DNA of 64,000 bases from Alphaproteobacteria bacterium. Its GTDB lineage: Bacteria; Pseudomonadota; Alphaproteobacteria; Reyranellales; Reyranellaceae. This document shows positions 25,561-34,055 of this stretch, piece after piece. Each line of letters opens with the position of its first letter. Position 1 is the stretch's first letter. The notes beneath the pieces were generated by a model. It searched no databases, was not told the origin of the DNA, and saw only the letters and a list, made by a program, of their open reading frames with translations. Position numbers and translations under genes: made by a program. The stretch covers positions 296,144 to 360,143 of the forward strand of contig JAFKFL010000012.1 of assembly GCA_017308235.1 (NCBI GenBank), given 5' to 3'.

Positions 25561-27537
25561 ATGATCCCCGAACTCGGCCATTACGCATTGATCCTGGCGC
25601 TGGCGGTGGCGCTGGTGCAGGCGACTCTGCCGATGATCGGCGCACACCGCGGTGACATCCGGCTGATGGCGCTCGGCCGGACGGCGGCGCTGACGCAGGC
25701 CTTCCTGATCATCCTGTCCTTCGCGGCCCTCACCGAAGCCTTCGTGACGTCGGACTTCTCGCTCGCGATGGTCGTGGCCAACTCGCATTCGGCGAAGCCG
25801 CTGCTCTACAAGCTGAGCGGCGTCTGGGGCAATCACGAAGGCTCCATGATGCTCTGGGTCCTGATCCTCGCCGTGTTCGGCGCTGCGGTCGCGCTGTTCG
25901 GCGAGAACCTGCCCGATGGCTTGCGCGCGCGCGTGCTCGGCGTGCAGGCGTGGGTGGGCGTGGGCTTCCTCGCCTTCATCCTCTTCACCTCGAACCCCTT
26001 CCTGCGCCTCTCGCCCGCGCCGCCCGACGGCAACGGCATGAATCCCCTGCTGCAGGATCCCGGCCTCGCCTTCCATCCGCCGCTCCTCTATCTTGGCTAT
26101 GTCGGCTTCTCGGTGACGTTCGCCTTTGCCATCGCCGCACTGATCGAAGGCCGCGTCGATGCCGCCTGGGCGCGCTGGGTGCGGCCGTGGACGCTGGCGG
26201 CATGGTGCTTCCTCACGCTTGGCATCACGCTCGGGAGCTGGTGGTCCTATTACATCCTGGGCTGGGGCGGCTTCTGGTTCTGGGATCCGGTCGAGAATGC
26301 CTCGCTGATGCCGTGGCTTGCCGGCACCGCGCTGCTGCACTCCGCGATCGTCGTGGAGAAGCGCGACGCGTTGAAGAGCTGGACCGTGCTTTTGGCGATC
26401 CTCGCCTTTTCGCTCAGCCTCCTCGGCACCTTCCTGGTGCGCTCGGGCGTGCTCACCTCGGTCCATGCCTTTGCCCAGGATCCGGCGCGCGGCATGTTCA
26501 TCCTCGCCTTCCTGCTGGTCGTGATCGGCGGTGCGCTCGCGCTCTATGCCTGGCGCGCACCGACGTTGCAGTCCGGCGGCCTGTTCCAGCCGATCAGCCG
26601 CGAAGGCGCGCTGATCCTGAACAACCTGCTTCTCTGCACGCTCTGTGCCACGGTGCTGCTGGGCACGCTCTATCCGTTGTTCCTCGACCTTTTGAGCGGC
26701 GCCAAGGTCTCGGTCGGCCCGCCGTTCTTCAACACCACCTTCGTGCCGATCTCCTTCGCGCTCTTCGCTGCGATGTGCGTCGGGCCGTTCCTGGGCTGGA
26801 AGCGGGCCGAGCTGTGGCCCGCGCTGGTTCGCCTACGCACGGCCTTCGCGGTGGCGGTGATCGGCATGATCCTGGCGGCGACAGTGATCGATTCGCACGC
26901 GACCCTGGCGGCCCTGGCGTTCGGCTTCGGCGTTTGGCTGATCCTGGGCAGCCTGCTGGAATTCGCCGACCGCGTCAGGCTCGGCCGCGTGCCGTGGGCC
27001 GAGACCAGGCGGCGGCTTGCGACCATGCCGCGCGCGAGCATCGGCATGACGATCAGCCACGCCGCCCTTGGCTTCGTGGTGCTGGGCTCGGTGGCGACGG
27101 CGGCCTGGAATGTCGAGCTGATCCGGACCTTCAAGATCGGCGAGCGCGCCCGCTTCGCCGATTGGGAGGTGACGCTCACCAATGTCGAGCCGGTGCGCGG
27201 CCCCAACTACGACGCCGAGCGCGCGACCATCACGCTCACCAAAGACGGCAAGCGTTTCGCCGTGCTGACGCCCGAACGGCGGATGTTCCTGGTCCAGCGC
27301 CGCGAGGTGGCCGAGACCTCCATCCAGACCAACTTCCTGCGCGATCTCTACGCTACCCTGGGCGAGGGCGACGCGCAGAAAGGCTGGACCATCCGCCTCT
27401 ACGACAACCCGCTCGCACCCTGGATCTGGCTCGGCGCCGCGCTCTGCGCGTTCGGCGGCTTCGTCTCGCTCTCCGACCGCCGCCTGCGGGTCGGTGCGCC
27501 CAAGCGCAGCCGTGTCGTGGCTCAGCCCGCCGAATGA
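25561..27537 (+). CDS. ccmF: Cytochrome c haem lyase subunit CcmF
   Basis: A 658-residue polytopic membrane protein, the normal CcmF length. The WWD haem-handling motif is WGGFWFWDPVENASLMPW (about residues 235-252). Conserved His segments include NSHSAKPLLYKLSGVWGNHEGSMMLW, with HPPLLYLGYVGF and HSAIVVEKR further on. It transfers haem from CcmE to apocytochrome c together with CcmH/CcmI. A family C palindrome begins 6 nt after its stop and separates it from ccmG. Confidence 0.96.
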   Translation: MIPELGHYALILALAVALVQATLPMIGAHRGDIRLMALGRTAALTQAFLIILSFAALTEAFVTSDFSLAMVVANSHSAKPLLYKLSGVWGNHEGSMMLWVLILAVFGAAVALFGENLPDGLRARVLGVQAWVGVGFLAFILFTSNPFLRLSPAPPDGNGMNPLLQDPGLAFHPPLLYLGYVGFSVTFAFAIAALIEGRVDAAWARWVRPWTLAAWCFLTLGITLGSWWSYYILGWGGFWFWDPVENASLMPWLAGTALLHSAIVVEKRDALKSWTVLLAILAFSLSLLGTFLVRSGVLTSVHAFAQDPARGMFILAFLLVVIGGALALYAWRAPTLQSGGLFQPISREGALILNNLLLCTLCATVLLGTLYPLFLDLLSGAKVSVGPPFFNTTFVPISFALFAAMCVGPFLGWKRAELWPALVRLRTAFAVAVIGMILAATVIDSHATLAALAFGFGVWLILGSLLEFADRVRLGRVPWAETRRRLATMPRASIGMTISHAALGFVVLGSVATAAWNVELIRTFKIGERARFADWEVTLTNVEPVRGPNYDAERATITLTKDGKRFAVLTPERRMFLVQRREVAETSIQTNFLRDLYATLGEGDAQKGWTIRLYDNPLAPWIWLGAALCAFGGFVSLSDRRLRVGAPKRSRVVAQPAE

Positions 27538-27542
27538 TCATG

Positions 27543-27612
27543 CTCTTCCGGACCGCGAGCGTCCCGCTCGCTCAGGCTCACGAGCGAGCGGGACGCTCGC
27601 GGTCCGGAAGAG
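27543..27612. repeat. Palindromic intergenic repeat, family C copy 1
   Basis: A perfect 31-bp inverted repeat: ctcttccggaccgcgagcgt... (27543-27573) pairs with its complement at 27582-27612 around an 8-nt loop. Other copies lie at 35577-35660, 36671-36736 and 61463-61529. It occupies the ccmF-ccmG gap and ends right at the ccmG ribosome site region, so it could affect ccmG translation. Confidence 0.92.
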
Positions 27613-27625
27613 GAAGAGTGCGCCG

Positions 27626-28171
27626 ATGAAATCGAATCGCCTCCTCTATCTCCTGCCGCTGTTGACGCTCGCGATCCTGGCTGGCTTCTTCGGCTGGTCG
27701 CTGGTGTCGGGGCGCGATCCGGCGTCGATCGGCTCGGCCCTGGTCGGTCGGCCCGCGCCGACTCTGAAGGCGCCGGCGCTGCGGCCTGGCGAGGCGGCGC
27801 TGACCGATGCGCTGCTGCATTCGGGCAAGCCGGTGCTGGTGAATTTCTTCGCGAGCTGGTGCACGCCCTGCCTTGCCGAGGCACCGCTGCTCGATCGGCT
27901 GGCGAAGAAGGACGGCATCACCATCATCGGCATCGCGTGGAAGAACAAGCCCGAGGAGGCGCGCGCCTGGCTGGAGCGGCTGGGCGATCCCTTCGCCGCC
28001 GTGGGCTACGATCTCGACGGCAAGATGGCGGTCGACTGGGGCCTATCCGGTGTACCCGAGACCTTTTTGATCGACGCGCAAGGCGTCGTGCGCCTGCACT
28101 TCCGCGCGCCGATCCTCGAGAAGGACGTCACCGACCGCATCCTGCCGCTGCTGAAGGCCGGCGGATCGTGA
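27626..28171 (+). CDS. ccmG: Thiol:disulfide interchange protein CcmG (DsbE)
   Basis: A 181-residue membrane-anchored thioredoxin-like protein with an N-terminal helix at residues 6-24. The active site is FASWCTPCLAEAP (Cys79, Cys82), and the CcmG-specific GVPETFLID with a cis-Pro follows. It reduces the haem-binding cysteines of apocytochrome c. The ATG at 27626, behind aggaagag, is chosen because upstream in-frame codons only translate the family C palindrome. Its stop overlaps the ccmH ATG (TGATG). Confidence 0.94.
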   Translation: MKSNRLLYLLPLLTLAILAGFFGWSLVSGRDPASIGSALVGRPAPTLKAPALRPGEAALTDALLHSGKPVLVNFFASWCTPCLAEAPLLDRLAKKDGITIIGIAWKNKPEEARAWLERLGDPFAAVGYDLDGKMAVDWGLSGVPETFLIDAQGVVRLHFRAPILEKDVTDRILPLLKAGGS

Positions 28172-28857
28172 TGGGCAACGGTGCGTTTCATGCACCGCCG
28201 TGTCATCCCGAGGCCGAAGGCCGAGGGATCTTTAGCATCGCAGGAAAGATCCCTCGCTGCGCTCGGGATGACACAAGTAATGGCCGGGGTAGCACCGGTT
28301 GGTTGCGAGCGCTGTGCGTCTTGGTCTTCAGTCTGCTGCTTTCTCTTCCCGCCCTCGCCGTCGAGCCGTCGGAGATGTTGTCCGATCCGGCGCTTGAGAC
28401 GCGAGCGCGGGAGATCAGCCGCGAGCTGCGCTGCGTGGTGTGCCAGAACGAATCGGTCGACGATTCGCCGGCCGAGGTGGCGCGCGACATCCGCCGCGCC
28501 GTGCGCGAACGGCTGGTGGCCGGCGACACCGACCGGCAGGTGCTCGATTACATGGTCGCGCGCTACGGCGACTACGTGCTGCTGCAGCCGCCCTTCAAGA
28601 CGCGCACCCTGATCCTGTGGCTCGGCACGCCGCTGGTCCTGCTGCTGGGCGCGGCAGGCCTGTGGCTCGCCGCGCGCCGCCGGGCCGCGATGCTCGGCCC
28701 CGAGCCGTTGAGCGAGGCGGAAAAGGAAAAGGTGGATCTCATCCTTCGAGACGCGGCGCTGCGCACCGCTCCTCAGGAAGAGGCAAATAGCGCAACCACC
28801 CTACCTCACCCTGAGGAGCGCCCGCAGGGCGCGTCTCGAAGGGTGGGTGACGGGTAA
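28171..28857 (+). CDS. ccmH: Cytochrome c maturation protein CcmH, with repeat-encoded ends
   Basis: A 228-residue frame. The CcmH core is clear: a signal/anchor (WLRALCVLVFSLLLSLPALA, about 44-63), ELRCVVCQNESVDDSP with the redox Cys88 and Cys91, VARYGDYVLLQPPFK, and a C-terminal helix. It reduces apocytochrome c and works with CcmI and CcmF. Unusually, residues about 10-35 are encoded by a family A palindrome and residues about 212-225 by a family B repeat. An internal start such as the TTG before LRALC could avoid the N-terminal extension, but the TGATG and TAATG junctions suggest the full frame. It overlaps ccmI by one base. Confidence 0.9.
   Translation: MGNGAFHAPPCHPEAEGRGIFSIAGKIPRCARDDTSNGRGSTGWLRALCVLVFSLLLSLPALAVEPSEMLSDPALETRAREISRELRCVVCQNESVDDSPAEVARDIRRAVRERLVAGDTDRQVLDYMVARYGDYVLLQPPFKTRTLILWLGTPLVLLLGAAGLWLAARRRAAMLGPEPLSEAEKEKVDLILRDAALRTAPQEEANSATTLPHPEERPQGASRRVGDG
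28200..28274. repeat. Palindromic repeat, family A copy 2, inside ccmH
   Basis: The outer arms gtgtcatcccgag (28200-28212) and ctcgggatgacac (28262-28274) are perfect complements, and inner ggatc/gatcc arms also pair. It lies between the ccmH ATG and its signal peptide and stays in frame with the gene. Confidence 0.85.
28804..28845. repeat. Family B repeat, copy 1, at the 3' end of ccmH
   Basis: The sequence cctcaccctgaggagcgccc followed by an inner hairpin and gcgtctcgaagggtg recurs in related form at 58960-59088. It forms the last codons of ccmH and ends just before the TAATG junction with ccmI. Confidence 0.75.
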
Positions 28858-30170
28858 TGCTGGAATTCTTCCTCGCGCTTCTCACCGCGGGCACGGTCGG
28901 CGTGCTGCTGATCCCGCTGTTGCGTGCGCGGCTCGCCGCCACCAACCGGCTCGACAACGACCTTGCGATCTATCGCGACCAGCTCGCCGAAGTGGAGCGC
29001 GAGCGCGCCGCGGGCAGCCTCTCCGAGCCCGATGCATCGGCCGCGCGCACCGAGATCGAGCGCCGCATCCTCACGGCGGCCGAGAAAGATCAAGCGCCCG
29101 CGCCGAAGCCGGCGGCGGCGCTCCATCGCTTCCTGCCGCCTGTGCTGTGTCTCCTGATCCCGGCCTTCGCGCTCGGGCTCTATCTGCAGATCGGCCAGCC
29201 GGGCGTGGCCTCCGCGCCCTTCATCCCGCAACCGAGGCCGCCGGCGGGTGTGCCAAAGGAGCAGGGCCCCAGCCTCGACCAGCAGATCGCCGCGGCCCGC
29301 GAGCGGCTGAAGCAGGCGCCCGACGATCCCGAGACTTTGTCGGTGCTGGGCGAACTTTTGACGCAACAGGCCGACGGCGTCGTGCCGCCAGCCGCCGTCG
29401 AGGCCTTCGAACGCGCGCTCAAGAAGCAGCCGGGCGATGCGCGTGCGCTCTTCTATCTCGGCCTGCACGAGTCGCAGGCCGGCGAATCGAAGGCGGCCCT
29501 CACGCGCTGGCTCGACCTTGAGGCACGTTCGCCCGAGGGCGCGCCGTGGCTGCCCATGCTGCGCGCCGAGATCGAGCGCGTGGCGAAGCAGGCCGGCATC
29601 GATCCGAAGAGCATCAGACCCGACCGCAAGCCACCGACCGCCGCCCCGGCGCCGCCGCCGTCATCGCCGATGGCGGGCATGCCGCAGCCCACCGAGGCCG
29701 AGCGCGATGCGATGGCGAAGATGTCGCCGGAGCAACGCCAGCAGGCGATCCGCGGCATGGTCGATCGGCTCGACGAGAAGATGCGCGCGTCACCGGACGA
29801 TCGCGACGGCTGGCTGCGGCTGGCCAATGCGCGGCGCGTGCTGGGCGATCCGCGGAAGGCGGCCGAGGCCTATGCCAGGGCCGATGCGCTGAAACCGCTC
29901 GAGCCGCAACGGCTCGCCGACTGGGCCGAGGCGGAGGTTCGCCAGATCCAGCCCGGCGCGCCGCCCTCGCCGCAAGCCGTCTCCGTGCTGAAGCGCCTGG
30001 AAGCGGCCGACCCCGACAACGCGCTCGCGCTCTTCTATCTCGGCGCCACCTCCTTCGCCCAGGGCGACAAGCCGGACGCCGCGCGCCGCTGGAAGAAGCT
30101 CCTGGCGCAGCTCCCGCCCGACGCGCCCATCCGCGCGATGCTGGAGGAGAAGATCAAGCAGGCGGAGTGA
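28857..30170 (+). CDS. ccmI: Cytochrome c biogenesis protein CcmI
   Basis: A 437-residue protein. Two membrane helices (about 3-20 and 96-113) bracket a cytoplasmic loop with the family stretch NDLAIYRDQLAEVERERAAGSLSE. A periplasmic TPR-rich C-terminal region follows (for example DDPETLSVLGELLTQQ and DNALALFYLGATSFAQGDKPDAARRWKKLL). It chaperones apocytochrome c to CcmFH. A Pro-rich linker lies near residue 260. The TAATG overlap with ccmH indicates coupling. It is the last ccm gene; the AT-richer island begins immediately afterwards. Confidence 0.92.
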   Translation: MLEFFLALLTAGTVGVLLIPLLRARLAATNRLDNDLAIYRDQLAEVERERAAGSLSEPDASAARTEIERRILTAAEKDQAPAPKPAAALHRFLPPVLCLLIPAFALGLYLQIGQPGVASAPFIPQPRPPAGVPKEQGPSLDQQIAAARERLKQAPDDPETLSVLGELLTQQADGVVPPAAVEAFERALKKQPGDARALFYLGLHESQAGESKAALTRWLDLEARSPEGAPWLPMLRAEIERVAKQAGIDPKSIRPDRKPPTAAPAPPPSSPMAGMPQPTEAERDAMAKMSPEQRQQAIRGMVDRLDEKMRASPDDRDGWLRLANARRVLGDPRKAAEAYARADALKPLEPQRLADWAEAEVRQIQPGAPPSPQAVSVLKRLEAADPDNALALFYLGATSFAQGDKPDAARRWKKLLAQLPPDAPIRAMLEEKIKQAE

Positions 30171-30244
30171 CGACCGGGTTTTTCATCGGAGGCGAGATAG
30201 AACTCTTGCTCCTTAAATAGATTCATCGACAGCCCAGGACGAAC

Positions 30245-30275
30245 TTGGCTATTGGTTGCAACCAGTAGTATACTA
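30245..30275 (+). promoter_or_regulatory. Predicted sigma-70 promoter with palindromes, ahead of the DGQHR gene
   Basis: TTGGCT (30245-30250) and TATACT (30269-30274) are spaced by 18 nt. Between and over the -10 lie two perfect palindromes, tggttgcaacca (30253-30264) and tagtatacta (30266-30275), which are candidate repressor sites. The start codon is about 55 nt downstream. Confidence 0.55.
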
Positions 30276-30332
30276 GTAAAAATTGTACAGAGAATTTCGA
30301 ACAAGAATTTTTCCGAGAGGGGGCTCGGGTCG

Positions 30333-32678
30333 ATGAATCTTCCAGTCGCAGATCTTGCGTCGCTAATAGTGGGTGATCAGCAGCTTAGAACGGAAGCCCG
30401 GCAACGCAGGGAAGAGTTTGATTTAACTTCGATCTATCCGGAGGAAGAAGAGAAGTGGCTGGCAAAAGGATGGACGCTCCTATCGTCTGGAGTAAGCAAG
30501 CTAAAAATAAAAAGACCTAAAACACACCATGCCCTCCTCGAAGACCGTGTCTGGTCGCTTCTCTACAAGCTTGGCTATCCAGTGCTCAGCGGTAAAGATT
30601 TCAAGATTCGTTTTGTCAGATCAGACGGCAGCATCGGCGAGAAGGAAATAGACGTCTTCGCGAAAGACGATGAGACGTGTCTAATCGTGGAATGTAAATC
30701 TCGCGAAAAGCGAGGCAAACGAAATCTACAGACCAATATTCATGAAACTGCCCAGCTTCAGAAGCCGATCGCAACTGCCATTCGGAAGCACTTTGGCGCG
30801 GGATTCAAACCGAAGCTTGTTTGGCTATATGCGACCGAGAACATCATTTGGTCAGAGCAAGATTTAGAGCGAGCGCAGGCAGAGAATATCCGTGTCATTA
30901 CCGAGAACGAGCTCCAATACTTTGACGCCTTCGCGAATTACCTAGGCGCCGCTGGCAGGTATCAGTTCCTTGCTGAGTTCCTGGAGGGACAGGATATCCC
31001 CGCTCTCGAAAACGTTCGAATTCCAGCTGTAAAGGGCGCCTTTGGACCGCATACATTCTACAGCTTTGCGATTAGTGCTAGGCATCTCTTGAAGATTTCA
31101 TTTGTCAATCATCAGGCCCTAGATCATCCGGATTCGCGACCGGCTTACCAACGTATGATCAATAAGGGCCGAATAAAGAAGATCGGCCAGTTTATCGAGC
31201 ATGGCGGCTTTTTCCCGACCAATCTGCTCGTCAACTTTTCGGAGAAGTGCCGATTCGATCTTTTGCCAAACTCAGGTAGTGCCGAGGATCGACTTAAGTT
31301 TGGGTGGCTGTTCCTTCCTCGAAAGTACAAGTCAGCTTGGATCATCGACGGCCAACATCGGCTCTATGGTTTTTCGAATTTGACTGAAAAGTATTTGGAC
31401 CAAACGCTATTTGTGGTCGCTTTTGAAAAGCTAGATCCGAAGCTGGAAGCAGACCTCTTCATCACGATTAACCACGAACAGAAGAGTGTTCCTCGCAACC
31501 TGCTTGTGACGCTACAAGCCGATCTCAAACTAGGCTCATCCGATCCGAGAGAGGCATTGAGTGCGCTCGCTTCTCGGCTAGTACGAACCCTCTCCCACGA
31601 CGCAACGAGCCCATTCTTTGGTCGGTTCTCTATTCCAGGTATACCGCCGACCGAAGCGCAGAATCTCACGGTACCCGAAGCCGTAAAGGGCTTGATCACT
31701 TCCACTCTCATTGGGAAGCTGATATCGAAAAAGACGATTGCCGAAGGGTTTCTTTGCGCAAACACGCATGACAAGACACTTGTTCGTGCACGTCGCACCT
31801 TGAATGGATATTTTCGGGCGATTATGGATGCCAATCCGGAAAGATGGATTGCCGGCCGACTTGCTCATATTTGCGTAAATCCTGGAATAAGAGCGCATTT
31901 GGTATTGCTGCGCGATATCCTTCGTCACTTAGACAAGAAGGGTGTACTCGAACCACATGGTGCTTCTGAAGATGAAACGACACAGCGCGTAGTCGAGTTC
32001 ATCGAGCCGATTCTGGTGTTTGTAAAAACAGCAACCGATGCGCAGGTCAGTTCAAAGTTCTCTAAAAAATTCGGTGAGGGAGGCGTTACGGAATATCGCT
32101 TTAACCTTTGCGATCTCCTAGCGACAACACATCCTGATTTCGAGACCGAGGGCTTCAAGGCGTACAAAGCTCGCCAAACCGATAGCCGGCTAAAGAAGAT
32201 TAACGACGACGTGCTGGACCTCCAGCGCGTCATACTTGATTCGACGGTCAAGGTATTGAAAGCGGTTCATGGTACCGACGACCAGCCCTCCGGAGACAAG
32301 GCATATTGGGAACAAGGCATTCATAATCTCGAGATAAAGCACGGCGCTTTTATCAAGCAACAGACATTCCCGATTGAGAAACGCGGCCCCAAAGAAGCGT
32401 ACTTAGATTTGATCGATTGCATAAAAATTTGGAAGCAATCCAATAACTGGGAGCACTTCAAGGAGATATTTAGCTTTCCGCTTGCTGACGAAAAGGCAAA
32501 CCAACAAAAGAAATATTATCTGGATTGGTTGGAAAAACTTAATGATATCCGAAAGACTGCGGCGCATAAGAACGCACTACGCGGATATTCGGAATCAGAT
32601 GTCCAATTCATTGAATGGCTGAAGCCGTTACTTTACGAAAAGCTAGAGAAAAACAATCTGCTTCCAGACGATGCGTGA
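30333..32678 (+). CDS. Large DGQHR-domain protein with N-terminal nuclease-like and C-terminal HEPN-like regions
   Basis: A 781-residue soluble protein. Residues about 65-190 resemble a PD-(D/E)xK nuclease fold: EDRVWSLLYKLGYPV, then EIDVFA (Asp107) and CLIVECKSREK (Glu120-x-Lys122). Residues about 225-450 are DndB/DpdB-like, with NVRIPAVKGAFG and the hallmark AWIIDGQHRLYGFSN (DGQHR at 339-343). The last 100 residues are helical and include LNDIRKTAAHKNALRGYSE, an RxxxxH pattern (Arg740, His745) like HEPN RNases. It overlaps a Dam-family methylase by 4 nt. Known DGQHR proteins act in DNA phosphorothioation or deazaguanine modification systems. The role here, probably modification-linked defence, is inference. 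Codon use is AT-richer than in neighbours. The ATG at 30333 follows gagaggggg. Confidence 0.8.
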   Translation: MNLPVADLASLIVGDQQLRTEARQRREEFDLTSIYPEEEEKWLAKGWTLLSSGVSKLKIKRPKTHHALLEDRVWSLLYKLGYPVLSGKDFKIRFVRSDGSIGEKEIDVFAKDDETCLIVECKSREKRGKRNLQTNIHETAQLQKPIATAIRKHFGAGFKPKLVWLYATENIIWSEQDLERAQAENIRVITENELQYFDAFANYLGAAGRYQFLAEFLEGQDIPALENVRIPAVKGAFGPHTFYSFAISARHLLKISFVNHQALDHPDSRPAYQRMINKGRIKKIGQFIEHGGFFPTNLLVNFSEKCRFDLLPNSGSAEDRLKFGWLFLPRKYKSAWIIDGQHRLYGFSNLTEKYLDQTLFVVAFEKLDPKLEADLFITINHEQKSVPRNLLVTLQADLKLGSSDPREALSALASRLVRTLSHDATSPFFGRFSIPGIPPTEAQNLTVPEAVKGLITSTLIGKLISKKTIAEGFLCANTHDKTLVRARRTLNGYFRAIMDANPERWIAGRLAHICVNPGIRAHLVLLRDILRHLDKKGVLEPHGASEDETTQRVVEFIEPILVFVKTATDAQVSSKFSKKFGEGGVTEYRFNLCDLLATTHPDFETEGFKAYKARQTDSRLKKINDDVLDLQRVILDSTVKVLKAVHGTDDQPSGDKAYWEQGIHNLEIKHGAFIKQQTFPIEKRGPKEAYLDLIDCIKIWKQSNNWEHFKEIFSFPLADEKANQQKKYYLDWLEKLNDIRKTAAHKNALRGYSESDVQFIEWLKPLLYEKLEKNNLLPDDA

Positions 32679-33505
32679 GTGCCTGGATGCTTAGAAGTGA
32701 TGTTACTCCGATTGTTCCATTTCTGAAGTGGGCCGGTGGCAAACGATGGTTTGCCGAACATGCTCGCGAAATAACGCCGCCCAACTTCGATCGCTACGTC
32801 GAGCCTTTTTTGGGCGGTGGGGCTCTCTATTTTCATTTGCGCCCCCAGCGCGCATTGCTAGCCGATTTAAATGCGCGGCTGATTGAAACGTATGTCACCT
32901 TGCAATCAGATTGGAAAAAAGTACGGACGATACTAGCCTGGCACCAGAGCCGTCATAGCGACCAGCACTATTACGCAGAGCGGTCGCGCGAGCGGCGAAC
33001 GCCACACGCTAGAGCGGCACAGTTCATCTACCTAAACCGAACGTGCTGGAACGGATTGTATCGGGTGAATCTAGCCGGTCAGTTTAACGTGCCCAAAGGG
33101 ACAAAATCGTCGGTGCTGCTTGATACTGATGATTTCGAAGAAACATCGCGACAATTACAGGGATGCATCCTGCGCTGCAGTGACTTTGGGCTGATATTGG
33201 GTGAGTGCGGTAAAGGAGATTTTGTCTTCGTGGATCCCCCATACACAGTGAAGCACAATGTGAATGGGTTTGTTAAATATAACGAGACCCTGTTTTCTTG
33301 GGACGATCAAGTTCGTCTACGTGATGATGTCGTTGAAGCTGCTACGCGGGGTGCAAAAGTTTTAATCACTAACGCCGATCACCCAAGCGTTCGCGCCCTT
33401 TATAGAGGCGTTGGCACAATGCGCTCGGTAAATCGATCAAGTGTTTTAGCGGCGGATTCGTCTTACCGATCGAAGGTCAGTGAACTCGTTGTTTCCACCT
33501 GGTGA
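32675..33505 (+). CDS. Dam-family DNA adenine N6-methyltransferase
   Basis: A 276-residue protein if started at GTG 32675, which overlaps the upstream stop as GTGA; the ATG at 32687 gives 272. Dam-type D12 class motifs are VPFLKWAGGKRWF (N-terminal SAM loop), RYVEPFLGGGALYFHL (motif I), IYLNRTCWNGLYRVN with GQFNVPKG, and the catalytic VFVDPPYTVKHN (Asp187-Pro-Pro-Tyr). It methylates adenine N6 in DNA. GATC specificity is usual for the family but not proven here. Close coupling with the DGQHR protein suggests it marks self DNA or supplies the modification that its partner senses. AT-richer, like its partner. Confidence 0.9.
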   Translation: MSAWMLRSDVTPIVPFLKWAGGKRWFAEHAREITPPNFDRYVEPFLGGGALYFHLRPQRALLADLNARLIETYVTLQSDWKKVRTILAWHQSRHSDQHYYAERSRERRTPHARAAQFIYLNRTCWNGLYRVNLAGQFNVPKGTKSSVLLDTDDFEETSRQLQGCILRCSDFGLILGECGKGDFVFVDPPYTVKHNVNGFVKYNETLFSWDDQVRLRDDVVEAATRGAKVLITNADHPSVRALYRGVGTMRSVNRSSVLAADSSYRSKVSELVVSTW

Positions 33506-33644
33506 GCCTCAAATCTGCTCACGTGCTAGTTGTCGGACCACAGCTTTGGCTTGCAGTCATATCCTCATTACCTCCCACACAATCGCCAGCTGCCCGCATC
33601 CGCGCTTACCTCCTGCGCATCGCAACCCGCACATGGAGGAAGTC

Positions 33645-34046
33645 ATGTCCGATCGCACATCCGCCGCTGCCGCCACCACCAACGGCGCGGTCGAGGCCAC
33701 TGTCGAGGCTTATGTCGCCACCTGGAACGAGACCGATGTGGCGCGCCGGCAGGCGAGGATCGCGCAGGCGTGGGCCGATTCGGGCCGCTATCGCGATCCG
33801 CTGATGGGGAGCACCGGGCATGGCGAGATCGACGCCATGCTGGCCGCCGTCCAGGCGCGCTTCCCGGGCTTCGTGCTCAAGCGGACATCGAAGGTCGATT
33901 GCCATAACGACGCCGTGCGCTTCACCTGGTCGCTGGGACCGGCGTCGGGGCCGTCGGTGGTGGAGGGCGTGGATTTCGGCACCCTCACGCCCGAGGGCAA
34001 GCTCGCCACGATCGTGGGCTTCATCGACAAGATGCCGGCGGCTTGA
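33645..34046 (+). CDS. NTF2-like/SnoaL-like domain protein
   Basis: A 133-residue protein of the nuclear-transport-factor-2-like fold: VEAYVATWNETDVARRQARIAQAW, GRYRDPLMGSTGHGEIDAML, RFPGFVLKRTSKVDCHNDAVRFTW, then VVEGVDFGTLTPEGKLATIVGF. Such folds serve as isomerases, hydrolases or ligand binders; no function can be assigned. The ATG at 33645 is chosen because ggagga precedes it. The GC-rich composition returns here, marking the right edge of the island. The 139-bp gap before it shows nothing else clear. Confidence 0.75.
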   Translation: MSDRTSAAAATTNGAVEATVEAYVATWNETDVARRQARIAQAWADSGRYRDPLMGSTGHGEIDAMLAAVQARFPGFVLKRTSKVDCHNDAVRFTWSLGPASGPSVVEGVDFGTLTPEGKLATIVGFIDKMPAA

Positions 34047-34055
34047 GTGCAACGT

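Noticed and set aside
30171..33560. Prophage or integrative element
   Set aside because: No integrase, phage structural gene, tRNA or direct repeats seen at the island edges.
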